Shown: positions 1 through 8,688, counted from the first letter of the stretch. The stretch is 64,000 bases of DNA from Pseudomonas sp. (GCF_017744435.1 NZ_JAGIBG010000027.1:1-64000); one strand, 5' to 3'. The notes: a model not told the origin generated them from the letters alone. Made by a program: numbers and translations.

Positions 1-42
1 GCCGAGGCGGCTACCCGGGGGGTGACAGTGACTGGTGGCTGA
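1..42 (+). CDS. 3' end of a second, inverted copy of the DUF2892-like gene (partial, cut by window edge)
   Basis: The first 14 codons of the window read AEAATRGVTVTGG and a TGA stop, exactly the C-terminus of the minus-strand gene at 177-500. They lie in the left arm of a perfect 94-bp inverted repeat, so the two genes face each other tail to tail. Only the last 13 residues are inside the window. It could be a true inverted duplication, or a fold-back assembly artefact if this is a contig end. The sequence inside the window cannot decide between them. Confidence 0.4.
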   Translation, partial: AEAATRGVTVTGG

Positions 43-218
43 GTCTTGGGCTAGCCTGTTCGGGCCTCTTCGCGGGCTTGCCCGCTCCCACAGGTACCGC
101 ACAAATCTCAGGACCTGTGGTGATCCTGTGGGAGCGGGCAAGCCCGCGAAGAGGCCCGAACAGGCTAGCCCAAGACTCAGCCACCAGTCACTGTCACCCC
201 CCGGGTAGCCGCCTCGGC
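1..218. repeat. 94-bp perfect inverted repeat (arms 1-94 and 125-218) with a 30-nt spacer
   Basis: Positions 1-94 are the exact reverse complement of 125-218. The inner part of each arm (64-94 and 125-155) is a REP palindrome. The outer part is not REP: it holds about 22 nt of intergenic sequence and the last codons and stop of the DUF2892-like gene. Pairing stops in the 30-nt spacer 95-124. The left arm reaches the window edge, so the true repeat is at least 94 bp and may be longer. Confidence 0.95.
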
Positions 219-500
219 ACTGGCCCTGAGCACCTCCAGCTCCGCCGCACTGCGCTCGATATCCGAACGCAAGCGGTTGTATTCCCGCCGATGCCTCAGC
301 CACCAGGCCTTGGTCGAGCAGTGCCCGCTGACCCCGCGGGCCACTGCCAGGCCACCGACCACCATCTGCAGCAGCCCGATCAGCCCTCCGTGGCGCAGCC
401 CCTTGCTGATCATCAGCGCGCCTCCAGCCAGCGATCCGGCGCGTTCCAGGCCATGAACATTGTGCTCCCGTGAGCCCGGGGCGGAATGGATATCGAGCAT
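177..500 (-). CDS. Small DUF2892/YgaP-type inner-membrane protein
   Basis: This 107-residue protein has a hydrophobic, glycine-rich middle (about residues 24-60) that looks like two closely spaced membrane helices. A basic segment and a short helical tail (about 72-100) follow. This is the layout of small DUF2892-type membrane proteins, whose function is not established. The ATG at 500 is preceded by a GAGG box about nine bases upstream. Its 3' end lies in the right arm of the 94-bp inverted repeat. The family call is from size and hydrophobic pattern and is moderately sure. Confidence 0.6.
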   Translation of the reverse strand: MLDIHSAPGSREHNVHGLERAGSLAGGALMISKGLRHGGLIGLLQMVVGGLAVARGVSGHCSTKAWWLRHRREYNRLRSDIERSAAELEVLRASAEAATRGVTVTGG

Positions 501-763
501 GGCAAGCCCTCTTTGTGGAATGTAAGTAGCTGACCCTCCTGTTGCTGCTGGCGTTCATTCGCTGTGCCGGGTGGTCGCAGAAGGCTCTGCAATGGGCTTT
601 CCGTCCGTCCTGATGTCAGGTCTGGTCAACTGCCTGGCGGATACGGGCAACTGCAGCGCGCTCACGCAGGATTAACTTGTCCCCGCGCGAAGCTCATCCA
701 CGCTGGGTTTCGACCCAGGAGCTTCACGTCCCCCTCCACAAAAGAACAACAGCAGGGATCAGG

Positions 764-2161
764 ATGACAACGACAAGCGCGAGTGGCGCCGGCAATCAGC
801 TGGCGCAAGGCTTCAAGCAACGCCACGTGACCATGCTTTCCATCGCCGGGGTAATCGGCGCCGGGCTGTTCATCGGCTCCGGGCACGCCATCGCCGCCGC
901 AGGGCCTTCAGCCATCATCGCCTATGCACTGGCCGGCGCCCTGGTGGTACTGGTGATGCGCATGCTCGGCGAAATGGCGGTCGCCAGCCCCGACACAGGC
1001 TCCTTCTCCACCTATGCCGACCGCGCCATCGGGCGTTGGGCCGGGTTCACCATCGGATGGCTGTACTGGTGGTTCTGGGTACTGGTCATCCCCATCGAAG
1101 CCATCGCCGCCGGCGTGGTGCTCAACAACTGGTTCCCGCACATCGATGCCTGGTTCTTCGCCCTGAGCATGACCGTGCTGCTGACCGCCACCAACCTGTT
1201 CAGCGTGGCCAAGTACGGTGAGTTCGAGTTCTGGTTCGCCATGCTCAAGGTCATCGCCATCGTCGCCTTCATCGCCTTGGGGGCCGCAGCGTTGGCCGGG
1301 GTGTTGCCGGGCCGTGAAGTCAGTGGCCTGCCGCGCCTGCTGGAAGCGCAGGGCGGGTTCATGCCCAACGGCTGGACGGCGATCATCGGCGCCTTGCTCA
1401 CCACCATGTTCAGCTACCTGGGTACCGAGGCGGTGACCATCGCCGCGTCGGAATCCAAGGACCCGGCGCGCAACATCGCCAAGGCCACCCGCTCGGTGAT
1501 CTGGCGTATCAGCGTGTTCTACCTGCTGTCGATCTTCGTGATCATCTCGGTGGTGCCCTGGAACGACCCGCTGCTGCCGGTGCAGGGTTCCTATCAGCGC
1601 GCGCTGGAAATCATGCACATCCCGTATGCCAAGCTACTGGTGGACATGGTGGTGCTGGTGGCGGTGGCCAGCTGCCTGAACTCGTCGATCTACATTTCCT
1701 CGCGCATGCTCTATTCGCTGAGCAAGCGTGGTGACGCCCCGGGCTTCATCCAGCGCACCTCCAAGGTTGGCGTACCCCGTGCGGCGGTGATCGGCAGCAC
1801 GCTGATCGGCATGCTGGCGACCATCGTCAACTACTTCGCGCCGGCCGAGGTGTTTGCCTTCCTGCTGGCCAGCTCCGGCTCGATCGCCTTGCTGGTGTAC
1901 CTGGCCATCGCCTTCTCGCAGCTGCGCATGCGCGCCATCCTGCAGCGGCAAAACGTCGAGATCGCCTTCAAGATGTGGCTGTATCCGTGGCTGACCTATG
2001 CGGTGATCGGCTTCATCGTGTTCGCGCTGGGCACCATGTTCGTGATGCCGCAACACCGCATGGAGGTGTCACTGACCTTGGCCTTGGCGCTGGTGATCCT
2101 GGTGTTGGGGGTGATTACCAGCAAGCGGCATGAGCGGCGGGAGGCGTTGGCTGCTGCCTGA
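764..2161 (+). CDS. gabP: GABA permease-like amino acid transporter (APC family)
   Basis: This is a 465-residue, about 12-helix permease of the amino acid/polyamine/organocation superfamily. Family-defining stretches are easy to read: RHVTMLSIAGVIGAGLFIGS near the N-terminus, PDTGSFSTYADRAIGRWAG, GWLYWWFWVLVIP and GEFEFW. These match E. coli GabP closely from memory, so import of 4-aminobutyrate or a close relative is the best guess. The reading frame is open back to 677, but the ATG at 764 is where homologues begin and it has AGG-rich sequence just upstream. The downstream FAD oxidase and aldehyde dehydrogenase cluster could use related amines, but no direct link is visible. Confidence 0.75.
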   Translation: MTTTSASGAGNQLAQGFKQRHVTMLSIAGVIGAGLFIGSGHAIAAAGPSAIIAYALAGALVVLVMRMLGEMAVASPDTGSFSTYADRAIGRWAGFTIGWLYWWFWVLVIPIEAIAAGVVLNNWFPHIDAWFFALSMTVLLTATNLFSVAKYGEFEFWFAMLKVIAIVAFIALGAAALAGVLPGREVSGLPRLLEAQGGFMPNGWTAIIGALLTTMFSYLGTEAVTIAASESKDPARNIAKATRSVIWRISVFYLLSIFVIISVVPWNDPLLPVQGSYQRALEIMHIPYAKLLVDMVVLVAVASCLNSSIYISSRMLYSLSKRGDAPGFIQRTSKVGVPRAAVIGSTLIGMLATIVNYFAPAEVFAFLLASSGSIALLVYLAIAFSQLRMRAILQRQNVEIAFKMWLYPWLTYAVIGFIVFALGTMFVMPQHRMEVSLTLALALVILVLGVITSKRHERREALAAA

Positions 2162-2180
2162 TTCGGAGTGAAGCGAAGAA

Positions 2181-2208
2181 AGCCATCTGCCTGCAGATGG
2201 CTTTTTTG
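2181..2208 (+). terminator. Rho-independent terminator after the permease gene
   Basis: AGCCATCTG at 2181-2189 pairs with CAGATGGCT at 2194-2202 around a four-base CCTG loop, and is followed directly by a run of T. It starts 19 bp after the permease stop codon. Confidence 0.85.
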
Positions 2209-2213
2209 TTTGT

Positions 2214-2297
2214 GCCGGCCTCTTCGCGGGCACGCCCGCTCCCACAGGGATCACGCATTCCTTGTAGGAGCGGGCTTGCCCGCGAAAGGGCCGGCAC
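2214..2297. repeat. REP pair (inverted)
   Basis: Two REP palindromes lie in inverted orientation: GCGGGCACGCCCGCTCCCAC near 2226-2244 and GGAGCGGGCTTGCCCGCGAA near 2267-2286, with about 20 nt between. Outer GCCGGCC/GGCCGGC ends can pair as well. It sits in the 357-bp gap between the permease terminator and the regulator. Confidence 0.85.
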
Positions 2298-2440
2298 ATT
2301 TTGCATATTTGTCTGATCTGGATAATTACCTGTCCGGTTTGGCAATGCAGCCTCGAGGGTGTTTAATCTCACCTCTTGAAAGCCCTCAAACCCTTTGAAA
2401 CAAGGGCCCTGAGAGATTTCACCGTTCATCGAAAATGCTG

Positions 2441-2455
2441 TAGACACATTGTCTA
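2441..2455. promoter_or_regulatory. Dyad TAGACA-CAT-TGTCTA upstream of the FCD regulator, possible operator
   Basis: A perfect inverted repeat with 6-bp arms and a 3-bp spacer lies 64 bp before the chosen ATG of the FCD/GntR gene. A second TAGACA half-site occurs at about 2486-2491. GntR-family regulators commonly bind short dyads like this near their own promoters, so autoregulation is a reasonable inference. No binding evidence exists here. Confidence 0.4.
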
Positions 2456-2518
2456 ACAGTGCCATATAGTCGTTATACAAATAGTAGACATAGCTCTATG
2501 ACAACAAAGAAGGCCGCC

Positions 2519-3235
2519 ATGAAAGCCACCGTCCAACCACTCGCTGCAGAAGTGCCGCAGGACCGCAAAGCCGTCCTTGCCGAAGCGCTGCGCCGCCGGA
2601 TCCTCAGCATGGAACTGGCCCCAGGCGCCGTGGTGGACGAACTGGCATTGTGCGACGAGTTCGGCCTGTCGCGCCCCCCGGTCCGTGAGCTGCTGCGCCA
2701 GATTGCCGCCGAAGGCTACATCGAGCTGGAAGCCAACCGCGCGCCTCGCGTCGCCGCCATGAACCACGAGTCGCTGCACAGTTTCTACGTTGCCGCGCCA
2801 CTGATCTACGTTGCCACCACCCAGCTGGCCGCCACCTACGCCAGTGCCGATGAAATCGAAGTGCTCAAGGCCATCCAGGCCAAGTTCCGCCAGGCCATCG
2901 AAGAGCGCGACGTGGAAAACCGCGTGCTCTACAACGACGCCTTCCACCTGGAAATCGGCAAGATGGCGCACAACGATTACCTGATGCCAAGCCTGCGTCG
3001 CCTGCTCATCGACCATACCCGCCTGGGCAAGATTTTCTACCGCCATCCGACTACCGACGACATGCAGCGGGACCTCGAGATTGCCTGTGAGCAACACGAA
3101 CAGATGATCGAGGCCATCGAGCGCCGTGATGCGCAGACCGCTGGCCAGTTGGCCCGCGAGCATATGGAGCTGTCGCGTCGGCGCATGGCCGAATACGCCG
3201 CACCGCAAGGGTTGGATGTGCCGATTCAGATATGA
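2519..3235 (+). CDS. FCD-domain (FadR/GntR-type) transcriptional regulator
   Basis: This 238-residue protein has an N-terminal winged helix-turn-helix (EFGLSRPPVRELLRQIAAEG recognition region) and an all-helical FCD effector domain. In the FCD domain, the acidic and histidine residues that usually bind a metal or carboxylate ligand can be seen (NDAFHLEI, HTR, EQHEQMIEAIE). The frame is open to 2459 and another ATG lies at 2498. The ATG at 2519 is preferred because AGAAGG sits just before it and neither upstream option has such a site. It leads a set of catabolic genes on the same strand and probably represses them until the pathway substrate is present. Confidence 0.85.
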   Translation: MKATVQPLAAEVPQDRKAVLAEALRRRILSMELAPGAVVDELALCDEFGLSRPPVRELLRQIAAEGYIELEANRAPRVAAMNHESLHSFYVAAPLIYVATTQLAATYASADEIEVLKAIQAKFRQAIEERDVENRVLYNDAFHLEIGKMAHNDYLMPSLRRLLIDHTRLGKIFYRHPTTDDMQRDLEIACEQHEQMIEAIERRDAQTAGQLAREHMELSRRRMAEYAAPQGLDVPIQI

Positions 3236-3295
3236 ATTACCCGGTCGTCGCCAGCGGCGCTGACCACCCGTCGAAACAAGAACCAGGTTAGTGAC

Positions 3296-4615
3296 ATGAC
3301 AAGAATAAGTTCGTTACCTGCCGATGATGCCACCTGTGGCTGGTATCACCTGAGCAAACCTCGCACGCCAAGGCCGGCCCACAGTGGCCACTGCCAGGCG
3401 CGCTGGGTGGTGGTCGGTGCCGGCTTTACCGGCCTGGCCGCTGCGCGGCAGCTGGCAACGAACTTCCCGGATGACGAGATCGTACTGATCGAGGCCCAGG
3501 AGGTCGGTTTCGGTACTTCCGGGCGCAACGCCGGTTTCGCCATCGACCTGCCGCACGACATTGGCGCCGAGGACTACATCGGCGACATCGACATCGCCAA
3601 GACCATCCTCAAGCTCAACCTGGGTGGCCAGTCGTACCTCAAGGAACTGATCGAGCGCTACGACATCGAGTGCCAGTTCCGCCATTGCGGCAAATACCAG
3701 GCCGCCATCGAAGACCGGGGCATCGCAGTGCTGGATGCCTACCGTCGTGGTCTGGACAAGCTCGGCCAGCCCTACGAAGTGATCGAAGGGCGCGACCTGC
3801 CCGAGCACATCGGCACCCACTTCTACCGCAAGGGCCTGTTTACCCCGGGCACGGCACTGCTGCAGCCTTCGGCACTGGTCAAAGGCCTGGCCGACAGCCT
3901 GCCAAGCAACGTTTCCCTCTACGAACACACACCGATCACCGAGGTCGACTACGGCGACAAGGTCGTGCTACGCCACGCCAATGGCTCGATCACCGCCGAC
4001 AAGCTGGTACTCACCACCAACGCCTTTGGCATGAGCTTCGGCTTCCTCAAGGGCCGCATGCTGCCGGTGTTCACCTACGGCAGCATCACCCGCCCGCTGA
4101 CCGAGGACGAGCAGGCGCGCCTGGGCGGCAAGCCCTTCTGGGGCGTGATCCCGGCCGACCCATTCGGCACCACCATGCGCCGTACCGTCGACAACCGCCT
4201 GCTGATCCGCAACAGCTTCAGTTACAACCCGGACGGGCGCAGCAACCGTAAGTACCTGCAGCGCTTCGTCGAGCGTCACCGCGACTCTTTTGCCCGGCGC
4301 TTCCCGATGTTGCCCGGTGTGAACTTCGAATACACCTGGGGCGGTGCACTGGCGTTGTCGCGCAACCACATGGGCTTCTTCGGCAAGTTGGCGCCGAACG
4401 TAGTGGGCGCATTGTGCTGCAACGGCCTGGGCGTTACCCGTGGCACGGTCACCGGCAAGTTGCTGGCCGACTGGCTGGCCGGTGACAAGAACGAACTGAT
4501 CGAGTTTCTGCTCAATGCCCCCGGGCCTTGTGCGAACCCGCCGCAGCCCTTGGTTTCCCTGGGCTTGAACGCCAACCTGATGTGGGGGCAGTTCCGCGCT
4601 GGCAAGGAAAGCTGA
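3296..4615 (+). CDS. FAD-dependent amine/amino acid oxidoreductase (DAO family, PuuB-like)
   Basis: This 439-residue flavoenzyme has a Rossmann dinucleotide-binding motif VVVGAGFTGLAAA at about residues 37-50, followed by the acidic end of the second strand (LIEA) and then GFGTSGRNAG. That last pattern is shared with gamma-glutamylputrescine oxidase and related DAO enzymes. Near the C-terminus, NGLGVTRGT forms the second FAD contact. It likely oxidises a C-N bond to give an imine or aldehyde. It lies 60 bp after the regulator and upstream of a carrier, a DapA-like protein and an aldehyde dehydrogenase. Its substrate is unknown. It is not the same gene as the PuuB-like enzyme at 55881-57188. 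Confidence 0.8.
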   Translation: MTRISSLPADDATCGWYHLSKPRTPRPAHSGHCQARWVVVGAGFTGLAAARQLATNFPDDEIVLIEAQEVGFGTSGRNAGFAIDLPHDIGAEDYIGDIDIAKTILKLNLGGQSYLKELIERYDIECQFRHCGKYQAAIEDRGIAVLDAYRRGLDKLGQPYEVIEGRDLPEHIGTHFYRKGLFTPGTALLQPSALVKGLADSLPSNVSLYEHTPITEVDYGDKVVLRHANGSITADKLVLTTNAFGMSFGFLKGRMLPVFTYGSITRPLTEDEQARLGGKPFWGVIPADPFGTTMRRTVDNRLLIRNSFSYNPDGRSNRKYLQRFVERHRDSFARRFPMLPGVNFEYTWGGALALSRNHMGFFGKLAPNVVGALCCNGLGVTRGTVTGKLLADWLAGDKNELIEFLLNAPGPCANPPQPLVSLGLNANLMWGQFRAGKES

Positions 4616-4648
4616 CCGTTATCTGAGTTAGGCCAAAGAACTTTTCAA

Positions 4649-4668
4649 GCCGGTCGTATTTAACCGGC
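4649..4668 (+). other. Small hairpin GCCGGT(N8)ACCGGC between oxidase and carrier genes
   Basis: Six-base perfect arms are separated by 8 nt inside the 183-bp gap between the FAD oxidase and the MFS gene. No T-run follows, so a simple terminator is unlikely. It may reduce read-through or protect the message end. Confidence 0.35.
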
Positions 4669-4798
4669 ACGGGCTCGCTTTGCCCGAAATCGATGATCGA
4701 GTCGAGTCGTCCGATCACCCGGGGCTGAATGCTGTTTTCAGTTTCGCGGACGCGCTCGCCTTGAATATGTGCAGGCAGAAGAAGTGGCAGGAACAACA

Positions 4799-6127
4799 AT
4801 GACAAGTCCGAATATTTCGATTGAAGATGTACCGATCAACAACTTTCACCAGTTGCTGACCTTGCGTTCCGGTGGCGGTTCGTTCGTCGATGGCTACGTG
4901 CTGAGCATCATTGGCGTGGCCATGGTGCAGATGTCCGCCGGCCTCAACCTGACCAGCTTCTGGCAGGGCATGATCGCCGCCTCGGCGTTGATCGGCATCT
5001 TCTTCGGTGGCTTCTTTGGCGGCTGGCTGACCGACCGCCTGGGCCGCAAACGGGTGTTCTTCGTTGGCCCGGTCCTGTTCATGCTGGCTTCGGTCGCGCA
5101 GTTCTGGGTGGAGTCGGCGCTGGCCTTATTCCTGTTGCGCTTCGTCATCGGCATTGCGGTGGGCATCGAATACCCGGTGGCGACGTCGCTGTTGGTGGAG
5201 TTCCTGCCCAAGAAGAACCGCGGCCCGCGCCTGGCCACCCTGACCGTGCTGTGGTTCGCCGGTGCCGCTACGGCCTACATGGCCGGTGAAGCGATCCTGC
5301 GTCACGGTGGTGACGATGCCTGGCGCCTGGTGCTGGCCAGTGCCGCGGTCATTGGCGCATTGCTGTTCGCCATCCGCCTGGGCACCCCGGAATCGCCACG
5401 CTGGCTGATCAGCAAGGGCCGTTCGGCAGAGGCCGAGCAGGTGATCAAGCAGGTCTACGGCAACGGTTTCAGCCTGAGCAACCTGCCCGAGGAGCCGAAG
5501 ACCCGCAAGCTGTCGTTCCTCAGCCTGCTGCACTCCGGCTACGGCAAACGCATGCTGTTCGTCACCATGTTCTGGACCTGCTCGGTGATCCCGGTGTTCG
5601 CCGTCTACGCTTTCGCTCCGAAAGTACTGGGTGCGCTGAACCTGAAAGGGGACTGGGCGGCGATCGGCTCGGTGGCCATCACCTGCCTGTTCGTGGTCGG
5701 CTGCATCATCGGCACCCGCCTGCTGAACACCCTCGGCCGGCGCACCACGCTGCTGCACAGCTTCTTCTGGTCGGGGCTGGCATTGCTCGGCCTGGGTGCC
5801 TTCAGCAACGGCAACGAGATGCTGATCCTCGTGCTGTTCGGCGCCTACGCCTTGTTCATTGGCGGCGCCCAGGTGCTGCAGCTGGTCTACCCGAACGAAC
5901 TGTTCCCCACCGAAATTCGCGCTGGCGCCGTGGGCGTGGGCACCTCGATGTCGCGGATCGGTGCCGCCGTCGGCACCTGGCTGGTGCCTATCGCCCTGGA
6001 TAGCTATGGCATCGGCGCCACCATGTATGCCGCTGCCGCCGTGACGTTCGTCGGCCTGGCCTTCTCGGTCGCCCTGGCCCCGGAAACCCGATCGCTGAAC
6101 CTGCAACAGGCCGCTTCGCTGGGCTGA
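4799..6127 (+). CDS. MFS transporter (sugar/acid porter type)
   Basis: This 442-residue carrier of about 12 helices has the MFS loop motif GGWLTDRLGRKRVF between helices 2 and 3, and RFVIGIAVGIEYPVATSLL, typical of the sugar-porter and metabolite:H+ symporter branches. The frame opens at 4769, but the ATG at 4799 has GGCAGGA just upstream and gives the usual N-terminal length. Its position between the FAD oxidase and the DapA-like gene indicates that it imports the substrate of this pathway, by inference only. Confidence 0.8.
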   Translation: MTSPNISIEDVPINNFHQLLTLRSGGGSFVDGYVLSIIGVAMVQMSAGLNLTSFWQGMIAASALIGIFFGGFFGGWLTDRLGRKRVFFVGPVLFMLASVAQFWVESALALFLLRFVIGIAVGIEYPVATSLLVEFLPKKNRGPRLATLTVLWFAGAATAYMAGEAILRHGGDDAWRLVLASAAVIGALLFAIRLGTPESPRWLISKGRSAEAEQVIKQVYGNGFSLSNLPEEPKTRKLSFLSLLHSGYGKRMLFVTMFWTCSVIPVFAVYAFAPKVLGALNLKGDWAAIGSVAITCLFVVGCIIGTRLLNTLGRRTTLLHSFFWSGLALLGLGAFSNGNEMLILVLFGAYALFIGGAQVLQLVYPNELFPTEIRAGAVGVGTSMSRIGAAVGTWLVPIALDSYGIGATMYAAAAVTFVGLAFSVALAPETRSLNLQQAASLG

Positions 6128-6202
6128 ACTGACTGACAACCCGCCACGGCGTCGATCCGCCGTGGCCTTTACAACACTGATCAACGCACTGGAGAACCTA
6201 CC

Positions 6203-7096
6203 GTGAAATTCGAAGGCATCTACACCCCGGCAATCACTCCGCTGGCTGCGGACGGCTCGATCGACAAGGCGGCGTTCGCCGAAGTGCTCGAATACCTGGT
6301 CGAGTCGAAGATCCATGGCGTCATCATCGGCGGCTCCACCGGCGAGTACTACGCCCACACCACCCAGGAGCGCATCGAGCTGGCCGCCCAGGCCAAGGAC
6401 GTGCTCAATGGCCGCCTGCCACTGATCGTCGGCACCGGTGGCATCCGCACCGAAGACGCCGTGGCTTTCGCCCAGCACGCCAAGGAAATCAAGGCTGACG
6501 CGCTGCTGGTCGGCACCCCGCCGTACGCACTGCCGACCCAGCAGGAAATCGCCCTGCACGTCAAAGCGGTCGACGCTGCCGCCGGCCTGCCGATCATGCT
6601 CTACAACTACCCGGGCCGCATGAGTGTGAGCATGGGTGAGGAGTTCTTCGACGCCGTGGCCGACGTGAAGAACATCGTCGCCATCAAGGAAAGCTCCGGT
6701 GACATGGCCCAGCTGCACCGCCTGGCCATCAAGCGCCCGAACATCCAGCTGTCGTGCGGCTGGGACGACCAGGCCCTGGAATTCTTCGCCTGGGGCGCCA
6801 AGAGCTGGGTCTGCGCCGGCTCCAACTTCATCCCGCGTGAGCACGTGGCCCTGTACGAGGCCTGCGTGATCGAGAAGAACTTCGACAAGGGCCGCAAGAT
6901 CATGGCCGCCATGATGCCGCTGATGGACTTCCTCGAAGGTGGCAAGTTCGTCCAGTCGATCAAGTACGGCTGCGCTCTCAACGGCCTGAGCACCGGTGGT
7001 GTGCGCAAGCCGCTATACGACCTCGACGCTGGCGAGAAGCAGGAGCTGCAGCGCGTGGTCAGCGAACTGAAGGCCACCATCGCCCAGATCAAATAA
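6203..7096 (+). CDS. DapA/N-acetylneuraminate lyase-family aldolase or dehydratase
   Basis: This 297-residue TIM-barrel enzyme of the class I aldolase family has the family signature GGSTGEYYAHTTQER near residues 43-57. The catalytic tyrosine of YNYPGR is at about residue 134, and the Schiff-base lysine is in AIKESSGD (about residue 162). It uses a GTG start with GGAGA eight bases before. Members act as dihydrodipicolinate synthases, keto-acid aldolases, or dehydratases/deaminases that feed 2-oxoglutarate semialdehyde to an aldehyde dehydrogenase. With the aldehyde dehydrogenase 14 bp downstream, a catabolic role is much more likely than lysine synthesis. Confidence 0.8.
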   Translation: MKFEGIYTPAITPLAADGSIDKAAFAEVLEYLVESKIHGVIIGGSTGEYYAHTTQERIELAAQAKDVLNGRLPLIVGTGGIRTEDAVAFAQHAKEIKADALLVGTPPYALPTQQEIALHVKAVDAAAGLPIMLYNYPGRMSVSMGEEFFDAVADVKNIVAIKESSGDMAQLHRLAIKRPNIQLSCGWDDQALEFFAWGAKSWVCAGSNFIPREHVALYEACVIEKNFDKGRKIMAAMMPLMDFLEGGKFVQSIKYGCALNGLSTGGVRKPLYDLDAGEKQELQRVVSELKATIAQIK

Positions 7097-7109
7097 GGAG
7101 GCTGGAAAA

Positions 7110-8600
7110 ATGGCTGAATTGCTGAGCAAGGAACAATACGCGGCCATCGCCGCCGACCTGCAGCTGCGCACCCAGGCGTTCATCGACGGTGAGTTCCGCG
7201 ATGCCATCTCCGGTCGCACCTTCGTCACCACCAACCCGGCCACCGGCAAGCAGCTGGCCGAGGTCGCCGCCTGCGACGTCAACGACGTCAACGTTGCCGT
7301 GGCCGCGGCCAAGCGCGTGTTCGAGGAAGGCACCTGGTCGAAGATGCAGCCGAACGACCGCAAGCACGTGCTGCAAAAGTTCGCCCAGCTGCTCGAAGAC
7401 AACGCCCATGAGCTGGCGGTGCTGGAAGCACTGGACAGCGGCAAGCCGGTCAGCGAGTGCCAGACCGTCGACGTGCCGGAAACCATCCACACCATTCGCT
7501 GGCACGCCGAGCTGATCGACAAGATCTACGACGCCACCGCGCCGACCGGCAATGCCGCCGTGACCATGGTGGTGCGCGAAGCCATTGGCGTGGTCGGCCT
7601 GGTGCTGCCGTGGAACTTCCCGCTGCTGATGCTGGCGTGGAAGATCGCCCCGTCGCTGGCCGCCGGTTGCTCGATCGTGGTCAAGCCAGCCAAGGAAACC
7701 ACCCTCAGCGCCCTGCGCGTGGCCGAACTGGCCCATGAGGCCGGCATCCCGGCGGGTGTGTTCAACCTGGTGCCTGGCGGTGGCCGTGAAGTAGGCGAAG
7801 CCATTGGCCGCCACATGGACATCCCGATGGTCAGCTTCACCGGTTCCACCGACACCGGCCGCCTGTTCCTGAAATACGCTGCCGAGTCCAACCTCAAGCG
7901 CATCGTCCTGGAGCTGGGTGGCAAGAACCCGGCCGTGGTCATGAACGACTGCGAAGACCTCGATGAAGTGGCCCAGTTCGTCACCGCCGGTGCGTTCTGG
8001 AACATGGGTGAGAACTGCTCGGCGTCCTCGCGCCTGATCGTCCACAAGGACGTCAAGGACGAACTGCTGGGCCTGATCGCCAAGCACCTGAAGGACTGGA
8101 AGCTGGGCGACCCGCTCGACCCGGACAACCGCCTGGGCGCGATGGTCAGCAAGTCGCACTTCGAAAAGGTGAAGTCGTATCTGGAATACGCTGCCGAGCA
8201 GAAACTCAGCATCGTTCAGGGCGGCGAGACCGAGGAAGGCGTGTTCGTGCAGCCGACCATCGTCGACAACGTTGGCCGCGACAACAAGCTGTTCGTCGAG
8301 GAAATCTTTGGCCCGGTGCTGAGCGTGACCAGCTTCGAGACCATTGACGAGGCGATCGAACTGGCCAACGACACCGTCTACGGCCTGGCCGCCTCGGCCT
8401 ACACCGGCAGCCTGCGCAATGCGCTGCGCCTGTCGCGTGAAATCCGCGCGGGCGTGGTGACGGTCAACTGCTTCGGTGAGGGTGATGTCACCACGCCGTT
8501 CGGTGGCTACAAAGAGTCTGGCTTTGGTGGGCGCGACAAGTCCATCTGGGCCCATGACCAGTACACGGAGCTGAAGACCATCTGGATCAACGCTTCGTGA
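7110..8600 (+). CDS. NAD(P)-dependent aldehyde dehydrogenase
   Basis: This full-length 496-residue ALDH has the PWNFP substrate/cofactor region at about 168-172, the cofactor loop FTGSTDTG, the general base Glu268 in LELGGKNP and the nucleophile Cys303 in GENCSASS. AAGGAGG lies before the ATG. It most resembles the PuuC/KauB group that oxidises aminoaldehydes and semialdehydes from polyamines and amino acids. It is the last gene of the FCD-regulated set, 14 bp after the DapA-like gene, so it probably oxidises the aldehyde made by that enzyme or by the FAD oxidase. A strong terminator follows. Confidence 0.85.
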   Translation: MAELLSKEQYAAIAADLQLRTQAFIDGEFRDAISGRTFVTTNPATGKQLAEVAACDVNDVNVAVAAAKRVFEEGTWSKMQPNDRKHVLQKFAQLLEDNAHELAVLEALDSGKPVSECQTVDVPETIHTIRWHAELIDKIYDATAPTGNAAVTMVVREAIGVVGLVLPWNFPLLMLAWKIAPSLAAGCSIVVKPAKETTLSALRVAELAHEAGIPAGVFNLVPGGGREVGEAIGRHMDIPMVSFTGSTDTGRLFLKYAAESNLKRIVLELGGKNPAVVMNDCEDLDEVAQFVTAGAFWNMGENCSASSRLIVHKDVKDELLGLIAKHLKDWKLGDPLDPDNRLGAMVSKSHFEKVKSYLEYAAEQKLSIVQGGETEEGVFVQPTIVDNVGRDNKLFVEEIFGPVLSVTSFETIDEAIELANDTVYGLAASAYTGSLRNALRLSREIRAGVVTVNCFGEGDVTTPFGGYKESGFGGRDKSIWAHDQYTELKTIWINAS

Positions 8601-8642
8601 TTTGAGCAAGACCGGTGCTGTTCTGACGGAGCTCAGCACCTG

Positions 8643-8680
8643 GCCGCCCTTGCAGTTTTACTGCATGGGCGGCTTTTTTA
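8643..8680 (+). terminator. Rho-independent terminator ending the catabolic operon
   Basis: GCCGCCC-T-TGCAG pairs with CTGCA-T-GGGCGGC around a TTTTA loop, followed by TTTTTTATTTG. It lies 43 bp after the aldehyde dehydrogenase stop codon and separates it from the convergent methyltransferase gene. Confidence 0.9.
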
Positions 8681-8688
8681 TTTGTCTC

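Noticed and set aside
78..473. 131-codon plus-strand frame opposite the DUF2892-like gene
   Set aside because: It runs through the inverted repeat and REP and is antisense to a better gene.
5126..6844. Long minus-strand open frame (572 codons) opposite the MFS and DapA-like genes
   Set aside because: It is the antisense shadow of two clear genes. High GC removes stop codons in this frame, and its product is His/Gln/Gly-rich without any fold.
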